Source: Tieghemiomyces parasiticus
Lineage: Eukaryota; Kickxellomycota; Dimargaritomycetes; Dimargaritales; Dimargaritaceae
Assembly: GCA_027575765.1 (NCBI GenBank)
Contig: JANBPT010000768.1
Coordinates: 1-23,722, forward strand
Direction of reading: 5' to 3'
DNA: 23,722 nucleotides
Numbering within the stretch: the first letter of the stretch is position 1; every line of letters starts with the position of its first letter. The notes beneath the pieces were generated by a model that made no database searches, was not told where the DNA came from, and saw nothing but the letters and a program-made list of their open reading frames with translations. Made by a program: the position numbers and the translations under genes. This document shows, piece after piece, positions 9,312-17,328 of the stretch.

Positions 9312-10509
9312 ATGGCCAAGCGCAGTCTACAGGAGGCTCAGGAATCAGTACCCGAGGCTGGTACGGCCATGGAGCTATCCAGCGCCGACTCGGCCGACAG
9401 CGACTCGGACGAGGAAATGAAGGTAGGTAATTTGCTAACCGTCCCCACCGGTAACTACCCGCTCAGACCCCTTCGCCAAACTTACCCCGCTGTTATCACT
9501 TCGGCACGCCCCCCTCCCTCCCAATCACCTAGGACCTGGTCAATATCGACTTTGAGTTTTTCGACCCCAAGGAGGCCGATTTCCATGCTATCAAGCGTCT
9601 GTTGGCCCAGCTATTCGGTGAGGACAGCGAACAGATGGAACTCTCAGGGTTGGCTGACCTCGTCATTGGACAGCCCCTAGTGGGCACCTGTGTCAAGATC
9701 GAGAACGAGGGCGATCCCTACGCCTTGCTCACCGTACTCAATCTGAACCACCATGGCGAGCATCCGGCCATCGTCAAGCTAGTACGGTACCTGCGGGGCA
9801 AGGTCAACGCCGACTCGGCGGCCTCGGCGCGCCTGGAAGCCCTCTTGGCCCCGGGCGCTGTGTCATCGACTGGATGGGTCATCAGCGAGCGTCTGCTCAA
9901 CATGCCACCGCAGATTGCGCCGCCGATGTTCAGAATGCTGGCCGAGGAAGTCCAATGGGCCGTGGAAGACGTAAGTGTGAGAGGGAGGATACCTTGGTTC
10001 TTTGACGCCTACCGAATGGGGCCGCCGCACCTGTCACTAACCGTTCGGTGCCGTCCCAGCGGCCTCCTGGGAAGTCTTCGTCGCTTGCCACTAACCCCCC
10101 CCACCCTTCTCTGGCTACTTGCCCACTTATCCCTTACATATCTCTCTGACAGAAAGAGCCCTACGATTTCAATCACTACATCGTCCTATCCAAGACCTAC
10201 TACCAGGTCGACTCCACTTTGGACGCTGAGGAGAACGAGACAGCGCCACCCCGCGCGGGAAAGGCCGCCGCGGCCGGCCGCAAGAAGGGAAAATTCAACG
10301 AAACCCTCCTCTATGTCCAGCCCGAAGAGGAGCTCCTGGAGCGGTTCAGCGAGTTTCACGTGGACTTCAAGCCCAAGAACACGGCCGTGTCAGACAGCCG
10401 CCGGGTGTTTACCGACTTTGGTGTGGTGCCCGCCCGGCGCTGCCACGTGCTCACGCGAGAGAAGATGGTCGCTTTTATCAGCGAACTGGAGCCGTACGTC
10501 CGGTCCTAG
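9312..10509 (+). CDS. BCP1: Bcp1/BCCIP family nuclear chaperone and export factor, 3 exons, 301 aa
   Basis: In yeast, Bcp1 chaperones ribosomal protein uL14 (Rpl23) in the nucleus and is needed for export of the kinase Mss4; the human relative BCCIP binds BRCA2 and p21. Exons are 9312-9422, 9533-9970 and 10153-10509, with GTAGGT and GTAAGT donors, giving 302 codons including stop. The first exon is a 37-residue acidic and serine-rich N-terminus (SADSADSDSDEEM). The conserved core starts with DLVNIDFEFFDP and continues through DFHAIKRLLAQLF, IGQPLVGTCVKIE and ALLTVLNL. The last exon has KEPYDFNHYIVLSKTY, an alanine/lysine-rich insert, then FKPKNTAVSDSRRVFTDFGV and the C-terminal IxELEPYV-type end. 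The start in CACGCCATGG is the first good ATG after the TATA element. A canonical poly(A) signal follows. Confidence 0.93.
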
Positions 10510-11075
10510 CCTTTCGATCAGATTGTTGTATTGTCGACGAAATAAAGAGAATGGGTAATTTCCAAGGTAAACGCAGGGGTAACAGGGAAGCCTTGACTGC
10601 GGGCACCTGACATCTTAAAACGGGATAGAACCGGTTCGCGAGCCAACATGTTTCGACACCTCCCCCCCCTCGCCCGGATCATGCCGGTGAGCATCTACAA
10701 ACTATAATTTAATGTAATGAAGGCACGATACAAGGTTGGAGACGACCACCAGGGGAGGGGGGGGCATTATGTCATGTAGTAGATGAAGCCACGACTGCCG
10801 GTTTATTCAAAATGGTAGAAACGTGGCCAAGAACAAATGATTATCCGGCACATTAAGGTGGGAATGGCATGAAATGTGGATCGTCAGCGGTGTGGCGACC
10901 TAGACCTGGTCAGAAAATGATGAGGCCGCTGGGTGGAAAAGACAACAACAAAAAGTCATGCCAAATGGCAAATCCGCCAGTTTATCGGAGGGCTAGTGGA
11001 CTAAAATAATTATATTCATGGTTGAAAGACGACTCCTCGCACAAGAAACAATAGTTACCGTCACTTTGCTGATGT
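10510..11075. other. Convergent spacer between Bcp1 and TSPO
   Basis: About 566 bases, A/T-richer than the genes, with a G8 run near 10757. A short frame starts at 10648 with an arginine- and leucine-containing peptide followed by a GTGAGC donor-like site at 10687, but no convincing second exon is visible, so no gene is called. TTTATT at 10802-10807 could be the minus-strand AATAAA for TSPO, though it is about 270 bases from its stop. Confidence 0.45.
10541..10546 (+). terminator. AATAAA polyadenylation signal of Bcp1
   Basis: AATAAA begins 32 bases after the Bcp1 stop codon, followed by a TG-containing stretch. It is a standard eukaryotic cleavage signal in the expected position. Confidence 0.55.
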
Positions 11076-11555
11076 CTAGTTGTTAAGGGCGATGTAGAGG
11101 TTCAAGAACCCGCTCAGGACCACCCAAGCAAGATAAGGGACCAAGAGCAAACCAGCGCCGGTGCTGACGCGGGAGAACTGCTCGAGGGTCATGCCGATCA
11201 GAATAGTCACTAGTACGTTGCTGGCCCAGGCCACGCGGACCTGCCTAGCGGCAAAGAAAAGCGGGGCCCAGGTAAAACTGGCCACCAGCTGGATCCAGTA
11301 GAGGCGCAACGCGTACTGGGCCTGCTCGCGGAAGACGCGGTCGGGGTTGTGGTTAGCCTCGACGGCCACCAGGTGGGAGGCCCAGCCCACGCACAGGTAG
11401 AGGATGGCCCACACGAATCGGAAGCTCCACTTGGGGGGCGTAAAGGTGGGCTTGCGCAGGTCGTCCCAGAACTTGTTGTCGGCGGTGCGACTCTGGCGCC
11501 CGACGATGAACCCCGAGGCGAGCGGAATGGCAACGGACAGAATGAGGGACTCCAT
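11076..11555 (-). CDS. TspO/MBR (translocator protein) family membrane protein, 159 aa, intronless
   Basis: Five-helix membrane protein of the family that binds tetrapyrroles and, in animals, cholesterol in the outer mitochondrial membrane. Length equals the family norm. Diagnostic segments are LRKPTFTPPKWSFRFVWAILY near residues 33-53 (the PxFxPP-K/WxFxxVWxxLY block), the tryptophan-rich fourth segment WIQLVASFTWAPLFF followed by AARQ, and the ending YLAWVVLSGFLNLYIALN, matching the family's YLxWxxxAxxLN. After the last conserved tyrosine only five residues follow and none is K or R, so the animal cholesterol motif (L/V-x-Y-x-K/R) is not formed. A good minus-strand TATA lies 120 bases upstream. 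Fungal function is poorly known: heme or porphyrin handling or stress is possible. Confidence 0.92.
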   Translation of the reverse strand: MESLILSVAIPLASGFIVGRQSRTADNKFWDDLRKPTFTPPKWSFRFVWAILYLCVGWASHLVAVEANHNPDRVFREQAQYALRLYWIQLVASFTWAPLFFAARQVRVAWASNVLVTILIGMTLEQFSRVSTGAGLLLVPYLAWVVLSGFLNLYIALNN

Positions 11556-11675
11556 GACAAAGGAGATATTGGTGGGGGGCGGCGGCGAGGGAACAGCTGT
11601 AGGAGGGTGTAGATCGGGTGGTGGTGGTGGAAGCGAGCCAGTGATGAACTACAAGGGAACGGGTCGATGGCGAGG

Positions 11676-11683
11676 CTTATATA
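11676..11683 (-). promoter_or_regulatory. TATA box of TSPO gene
   Basis: The minus strand reads TATATAAG, about 120 bases before the TSPO ATG at 11555, the usual distance for a TATA element with a short leader. Confidence 0.5.
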
Positions 11684-13707
11684 GCCTGTGGACTAGGTAC
11701 AGGATTCGAATTTGACCAAGGAGGAACGGCAGAGGTCGACCGGCCTCCAGCCGTTGTGAATCCGACACGGCGGAGACCCTACTCACTCCCGAGGCCACCG
11801 ATCCCCTTTGCTTCCGCTAGCCCGGTAAGACGGCCCAGGGCGTTACCAGCCACTCATGCTTCCATCCAAGCTTCTCTCCCCTGAGTTGCCCATCATCTAG
11901 CCCCTCCCTAACCCGTATTCATTGTCCCCAATCCGGTGGACGGCGCCACGCATGCCAGAAGGGCCAGATTGTCCAGCGGGAGCAACGGTCAGAGGAGTGA
12001 GGCCGGCGACCTGCAACTCGGTGCAACCCGGGTCACTCCTATCCCCTAGCGATTGACTGAAATGGCCCAAGGCAAGTTGTTGGAATACCAGAACGCGGCG
12101 AGAGACGGCTTTCACTCGACCGACTAGGACCCTCCGGTTCATTACCCATCCCAACTTTGCATCTCATCACACAGGGTGAGTGAGCGGACCCCACGGCCGT
12201 CAACCTGGATGACGCACTGGGCAATATGCAGCCGACACGGCCCCACCCGATGCGTGGCGCCGGCATTGCTTTTTAAGCCATGGGCTGGCCGTGGACAGGG
12301 CATCGTTTCCGCGTCATCTTTCCGTCCATCTACCACCATCTACTTTTCCACGGCGGTGCGACAGTCCCCATTTGCAGAGCGGGAAACGGCAATCATGCAG
12401 CCACCAGTGGCCGGGGCGGCAGTCCCCTTGGCCATAACGGGCCAACCTGGCCGCTAAGTTGACCAGACGAGATGATGAATTATTATTATTCTCTTCACCC
12501 ACCCAATGACGAAAGGCGGCATGGAACGCGCTGGTGAGTCCGTCGGGCTGGAGTAAAGAGCCGCTCGGACACGCTAATACTAGTAAATAAACGACTCATC
12601 ACACTGTCATTGGAGGCCCAATTAGGGCTCGGTGGTTCCCGCGACTGCAGGAGAACACTGGCCAGGATCCCAGACCGGGTAGTCGTGTCAGCCCCAATGT
12701 CCACCCGAGTGTGGATAGCTACCACGGGCACGCAACCTTGCCGTTCGTTGTGGCGGTGCTTCTGACCGCGGCCACGGACCATTCTGCAGCAAATTCTTCT
12801 GTATTTACACTCGATAGGCGCCTGGCCCATGCTCGCAGTGTATCCACGCTAACCGCCGGCCCCTCGCTCATGAAACGGGGCGGACCGACGTGAAACCCGC
12901 CTATTACAGCAAAAACTGGGCCATCCCCATCCAATTTTACCCTTCACCGGTGCGACGAGTAGCCAAGGTCGCACCAAGTCTGTCGCCCAGCTCAATTCAC
13001 CCATGAAATGAAGGTGCCTAAGCACGCCCTACCCAACAACCAACTACAGAGCGAGTCGCCGCCATATGTCTCGACCCTCCTCTCCCCCTACTACGAAACG
13101 TGCAGAGACGCGTCACCCCTATAGCCTAGGTTTGGAACGACGAACCTCCCCCATTCCCATGGAAGCGGTCCTCTACAAGATGGCTCGCTGGACCTGTCGC
13201 CATTATCGTCGGTTGCAGGGTTCAACCCGCCTGGCGGTCTGCGACGTAATCTTTTTACGATTCCACCAAAATTATCCGACACTGCGCTACTAATCTTCTA
13301 GACCATAGATTTATGTGTCGCCCACCTTTCCGCGACTTATCCCCCCCCCCTGCATTGTAGGGGAAAAAATTACTTACAGAAGGTATCAACCATGACGTGT
13401 GTCCAAGTAATGACTACCAGCGGATCTCACCCAGGGCAGCCCTTTAATCGTTACAACCAATCCCAGCTCTACCGGACCACCGGATGTCCCGCCCATTCAT
13501 GGCGTATTGCCAACGGATCTGGCGTTTTTTTGTCAAAGAAGAAAGGGATCTGCTCCAGCATGGGTAGGGTTGAAATCCAACGGAACCGTATCAAGCGGGG
13601 TTGTGTCAAAAGAATGGGGAGAGGGTGTTTGGCGTCCCACGGTCGGGTAAAGACAGATGTGGTAGATAGAATAAAGGATATTGATAATAATACAAGTTGG
13701 TAAAAAC

Positions 13708-13739
<32 letters not shown>

Positions 13740-13863
13740 AAACATAAAGCAAAGGTTCGACGACATAGTCGGGGTCAGCAGCGAACGGGGCTCTAAGGCA
13801 CCAGGCTCCCCTCAAAAAACCACGGTCTAGATGACACTCCCCGCCCTTCTCGATAAAGGAGGG
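11684..13863. other. Gene desert between TSPO and the transporter gene
   Basis: About 2.2 kb with only short frames on both strands and no recognisable domain. A 75-codon plus frame at 13066-13293 is arginine-rich but has a poor start context and no known homologue. The stretch holds a short ATT run near 12479, a C10 run near 13341 and an AG microsatellite at 13717-13739. The part nearest 13863 is the 3' flank of the transporter gene. I see no RNA gene. Confidence 0.5.
13717..13739. repeat. (AG)n microsatellite, about 11.5 units
   Basis: Uninterrupted AG dinucleotides on the plus strand, so CT on the transporter gene's strand. It lies about 125 bases beyond the transporter stop codon and is probably in or near its 3' UTR. 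Confidence 0.85.
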
Positions 13864-15285
13864 CTAAGCCAGGCGCGAGGGCCGACCCGTCAGGCTTGCC
13901 TCCGTCGCGCCGTCATCGTCTATAAACTCGAATATGGGTTCAGTTGTGGGTAGGTTCGTGTCGAGGGGCACGAAGCCGTTGAGGGCCCGTGTACCCCGGC
14001 CGGACCGACTGCTGACGAAGCTGCGGAACCTGGAGGTGGGTGCAGGTGTCCGGTCGAGCGGCTGGAGCTCGGTGGTGTCGACGGGATCGTCGTCGTCCGT
14101 GATGGGCAGCCAGCCGGCTTGGTGGATGCGGCGTGTACCGACGGAGGGTAGGAGGTCGCCCGTGTGCAAGCTGGTGGCCGACGAGAGGCGGTGGGGGAGG
14201 TATCGGCCGGGCGACAGGGGCTGGGCGTCGGCCGCATCGCCCACCGGCTTGTAGTCGGCACCGTCGGCCCGTAGGCTGTCCTCATGCATTGTACGCAACT
14301 TCATCCACTTGTAAATACCTATGCCCAGGAGGGTGACGGCCAAGCCAAATAAGTTCAGCGGGGTAAGCCGGTCCTTGAAGGTGATGCTGGAGAGGGCGAT
14401 GGTGACGACCTCCTTGAAGATACCAGCGACCGATAGAGTCACCACCGAGGTGCGGGCGATAAGTTGGTACTCGGCAGTTACCATTAGGGTGGCCAGCACC
14501 CCGCCCAGAACCAGGATGAGGGCCATGACGGTGGCCAGGGACCCGGAGGTAAACACGGTGCTGTCGGCCAGGGCGTTAAGGTCCTCGGTGACCATGGAGG
14601 CTGCGAAGAGGCAGAGCGACATGAGCGGGGACAGGAAAAACATGGAGGCGATCGGCGTGCTAATACCGATGGAGTGGTCCTGCAGAAGAATCTGGGTCAG
14701 GGACCAGCGCAGGCCACTCATGGCGGCGGCGAGCATAACCTGCACGAACCCGGCCAGGACAAAGTCCACCTCGGAGGCGGCCATGAGAAAGACGCCAACG
14801 GATATCATGGCGATGATGCCGACCAGGCTGAGCCGCGGAGTCTCGAGACCAAAGGCGAAGGCGAACAGGAGAACAAAGGCCAGCGACGACGACTTACACA
14901 TGGTGTAGAACGACAGGGTGATGGTGCGCAGACTCAGGTTGGACAGGCCAATGTCGAGGCCCGTGGCGACGGCGCAGGGCAGCACCTTGCTAAGGTAGTC
15001 GCGCCACCGGGGCAGCCGCCGCGGGCGTTGGCCGGGCAGGCAGAGCATGATGGCACCAGCGAGTAAAAACTGGATGGCCATGTGCAGACCGCTAGTGAAG
15101 AGCGGAAAGGAAAAGTTCATGGTGGACTTGCCAAAGAGCCACTTGTTGTACAGGGACAGGCCTGTGGAGAAGCAGTACCACAGCAGGATGAGACTCCCGT
15201 TGATAAGTAGATTGACCCGGAACGACCGTGACGGGGGATCCGGGCCCTCCGCACGCAACGCATTAGGTTCGGGCGACTTGGTCAT
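13864..15285 (-). CDS. Triose-phosphate/nucleotide-sugar transporter family protein (SLC35C2-like), intronless, 473 aa
   Basis: Drug/metabolite transporter superfamily, TPT family; relatives such as human SLC35C2 and yeast Ymd8 sit in Golgi or ER membranes, with substrate not settled. About ten hydrophobic helices run from residue 24 to about 330. Family marks include WYCFSTGLSLYNKWLFG in helix 1, FPLFTSGLHMAIQF in helix 2, DIGLSNLSLRTITLSFYTM then CKSSSLAFV in the KSS-type motif of helix 4, GLRWSLTQILLQ, and VAGIFKEVVTIALSSI then LTPLNLFGLAVTLLGI at the end. Residues 337-473 form a long hydrophilic tail rich in D, S, T, P and R, probably cytosolic and disordered, longer than I expect. The start at 15285 has A at -3 and fits the family N-terminus; the frame stays open 60 codons further to 15465, but that sequence is low-complexity. 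Confidence 0.9.
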   Translation of the reverse strand: MTKSPEPNALRAEGPDPPSRSFRVNLLINGSLILLWYCFSTGLSLYNKWLFGKSTMNFSFPLFTSGLHMAIQFLLAGAIMLCLPGQRPRRLPRWRDYLSKVLPCAVATGLDIGLSNLSLRTITLSFYTMCKSSSLAFVLLFAFAFGLETPRLSLVGIIAMISVGVFLMAASEVDFVLAGFVQVMLAAAMSGLRWSLTQILLQDHSIGISTPIASMFFLSPLMSLCLFAASMVTEDLNALADSTVFTSGSLATVMALILVLGGVLATLMVTAEYQLIARTSVVTLSVAGIFKEVVTIALSSITFKDRLTPLNLFGLAVTLLGIGIYKWMKLRTMHEDSLRADGADYKPVGDAADAQPLSPGRYLPHRLSSATSLHTGDLLPSVGTRRIHQAGWLPITDDDDPVDTTELQPLDRTPAPTSRFRSFVSSRSGRGTRALNGFVPLDTNLPTTEPIFEFIDDDGATEASLTGRPSRLA

Positions 15286-16098
15286 GGTTAATGCCGAGCA
15301 ATCTGGAGGGACGATGGAGGGATGAGAACGGTTGCACAATAATGGCGCCCGTGAGGGAGCAATGGCGAGAGGGAGGAGAGAGGGAGAGGGGAGGCTGGCA
15401 GTGGAGAATGAGGAGCGGCGAGGGGGGGGATGCAGCCAGGGCGACTTTTCAAGTGAGCGAGTCACGGCGGCGAAGCATATAGGACAAAGGGCATCCTCCG
15501 GGGGCTATGGAATGGAGTGGGCGGGGGGTGGGAGGGCAAAGGCATACGTAGCCGTTCGTCAACAAAGACGAGCGACGAATGGCAAGCGGGGAGAGGCGGA
15601 TAAGGAGAGCTGTGTAAAGCGGAGGTGTAGGGGGGAGGTTCGCTGGCGGAACGCAGGAAAACAGCGGGGGAGGACGACATCAAAATCTGGTGTATTTTGG
15701 GAGAGAAACGGGCGGCACTGGCAGTGTCGGTGGTAGTACCAGAATGTCCCGGCCTGCCGCGTGGAGAACAAAACCTAGTACGGTAACCACGGCTAGCCTA
15801 TACTTGTTGATTTTGCGTTTAATCATAAGTTTCGTTCAAGCTGGAGGGACGGAACTGACCCGACATCCTCTCTCCCCCCCCCAATTCGCGGGATAGCCAA
15901 CTGTCCAACTCCCCTCCCAGACGCGGACCCGATATACCAAGTGACAAGGGTTCGCAACGCTCGTTGACGTGCACTTTTTGGCGCACGCGTTTATTAAAGC
16001 CTGGCGCCGCCTAGGAGATGGATTTAATAGGGTGTCACAACATCCTGGGCAAGGATCACCACACGGGTAAAACGACCATGTCGAGTTCGTTCGTCGTT
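15286..16098. other. Spacer between transporter gene and PDH E1-beta gene
   Basis: About 800 bases between two tandem minus-strand genes, so it is both promoter of the transporter and 3' flank of the dehydrogenase. The plus strand is strongly purine-rich (GA) from 15300 to 15670, giving a CT-rich leader or promoter on the transporter's strand. Short frames here have no recognisable domain. Confidence 0.5.
15990..15995 (-). terminator. AATAAA polyadenylation signal of PDH E1-beta gene
   Basis: The minus strand reads AATAAA about 105 bases after the stop codon ending at 16099, a plausible cleavage signal position. Confidence 0.45.
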
Positions 16099-17328
16099 TT
16101 ACTTACGCACCTGCAGGGTACGCTTGATGACCCGCTCCAGCACCTCCACTGTGGGCAGGGCCAGGTTCTCGAGGTTCTGGGCGTAGGGCATGGGCACGTC
16201 GGCGCCGGTCACACGCTGCACAGGGGCATCCAGATAGTCAAAGGCCTCGCTCTCCACAACCTGGGCGGCAATCTCGCTGCCCACGCCGAACATGGGCCAG
16301 CCGCCCTCCGCGGTGACCAGACGGTTGGTCTTCTTGACGGAGGCCACGATGGTGTCAATGTCTAGGGGGCGGATGGAGCGCAGGTTGATGACCTCCACGT
16401 CGGCCACGCCCTGCTTGGCCAGGTTCTCGGCGGCCTCGAGGGCGAAGCCCACCGTGCGCGAGTGGGCGACCAGGGTCAGGTCGCGGCCCGTGCGCTCCAC
16501 CTTGGCCTTGCCGATGGGCAGCACAAAGTCTTGGGCCGTTACCTCGGCCGACACCGGGAAGCTCACGCCGTACATGAGCTCGTTCTCGAGTACCACGACG
16601 GGGTTGGGGTCGCGGATCGCAGCCTTGAGCAGGCCGCGAGCGTCCTCGCTGTTCCAAGGACTTACTACCTTGAGGCCAGGGCAGCTGCCGTACCAGGCGG
16701 CGTAGTCCTGCGAGTGCTGGGCGCCCACGCCGGCCGCCGCGCCGTTAGGGCCGCGGAAGACGATCGGACACGTCACGATACCGCCCGACATGTAGTGGGT
16801 CTTGGCGGCCGAGTTGATGATCTGGTCAATGGCCTGCATGGCAAAGTTGAAGGTCATAAACTCGCACACAGGCTTGAGGCCCTTGAGGGCGGCGCCTACC
16901 GCGATGCCAGTGAAGCCCATCTCGGTGATGGGCGTGTCAATGACGCGGTCAGGGCCAAATTTGTCGAGTAGGCCCTTGGACACCTTGTAGGCGCCGTTGT
17001 ACTGGGCCACCTCCTCACCCAGGAGGAACACGTCCGGGTCGCGGTCCATTTCCTCCTCCAGGGCCGAGTTGAGAGCCTCGCGGACCGTCATCTAGTCATG
17101 CGGAGGATAAGGCGGGGGGCGAGAGGGTTAGGGGCCGGGTCGGATAGGATCGGGACGAAAGGGAGGCATTCTGGGGGGAGGGGAGCGATCCCGACCACTG
17201 CCAGCCGGCGAACTTACCTGCGTTTCGGCGGACGAGGAGGCCAGACGGATCGGCTGAGTCAGACGGCGCGGGCCGAGGCCGGCCGTAGGGGCACGGTTGA
17301 TTAGGGAACGAGCCAAGCGCAGAGCCAT
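16099..17328 (-). CDS. PDB1: Pyruvate dehydrogenase E1 component subunit beta, mitochondrial, 2 exons, 367 aa
   Basis: Beta subunit of the thiamine-diphosphate-dependent E1 of the pyruvate dehydrogenase complex in the mitochondrial matrix. With E1-alpha it decarboxylates pyruvate and acetylates the lipoyl group of E2. Exon 1 (17328-17218, 37 codons) is a presequence rich in R, S, L and A without early acidic residues. A 126-base GTAAGT intron with a CTAAC branch-like site follows. Exon 2 (17091-16099) begins [15 protein letters not shown], the classic start of the mature chain. The cofactor-side glutamates lie in [18 protein letters not shown], then [66 protein letters not shown], and the transketolase C-terminal domain with [17 protein letters not shown] and [13 protein letters not shown]. 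Length matches the family. Large antisense open frames here are shadows. Confidence 0.97.

Noticed and set aside
9602..10558. 318-codon frame reading through Bcp1
   Set aside because: It reads through the 182-base second intron, whose donor GTAAGT and acceptor GACAG restore the true Bcp1 frame; the tail after residue ~123 is out of frame.
11701..11720. GGATTCGAAT, resembling a tRNA B box
   Set aside because: No A box at the right distance and no cloverleaf stems could be formed around it.
13066..13293. 75-codon arginine-rich plus-strand frame
   Set aside because: Poor start context, no promoter or poly(A) signal seen, no known family; it could be real but is not supported.
14321..14908. 195-codon plus-strand frame
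   Set aside because: Antisense shadow of the transporter gene; its sequence is low-complexity and matches no family.
16462..16971. 169-codon plus-strand frame
   Set aside because: It is antisense to the unmistakable PDH E1-beta exon and arises from GC-rich codon bias.
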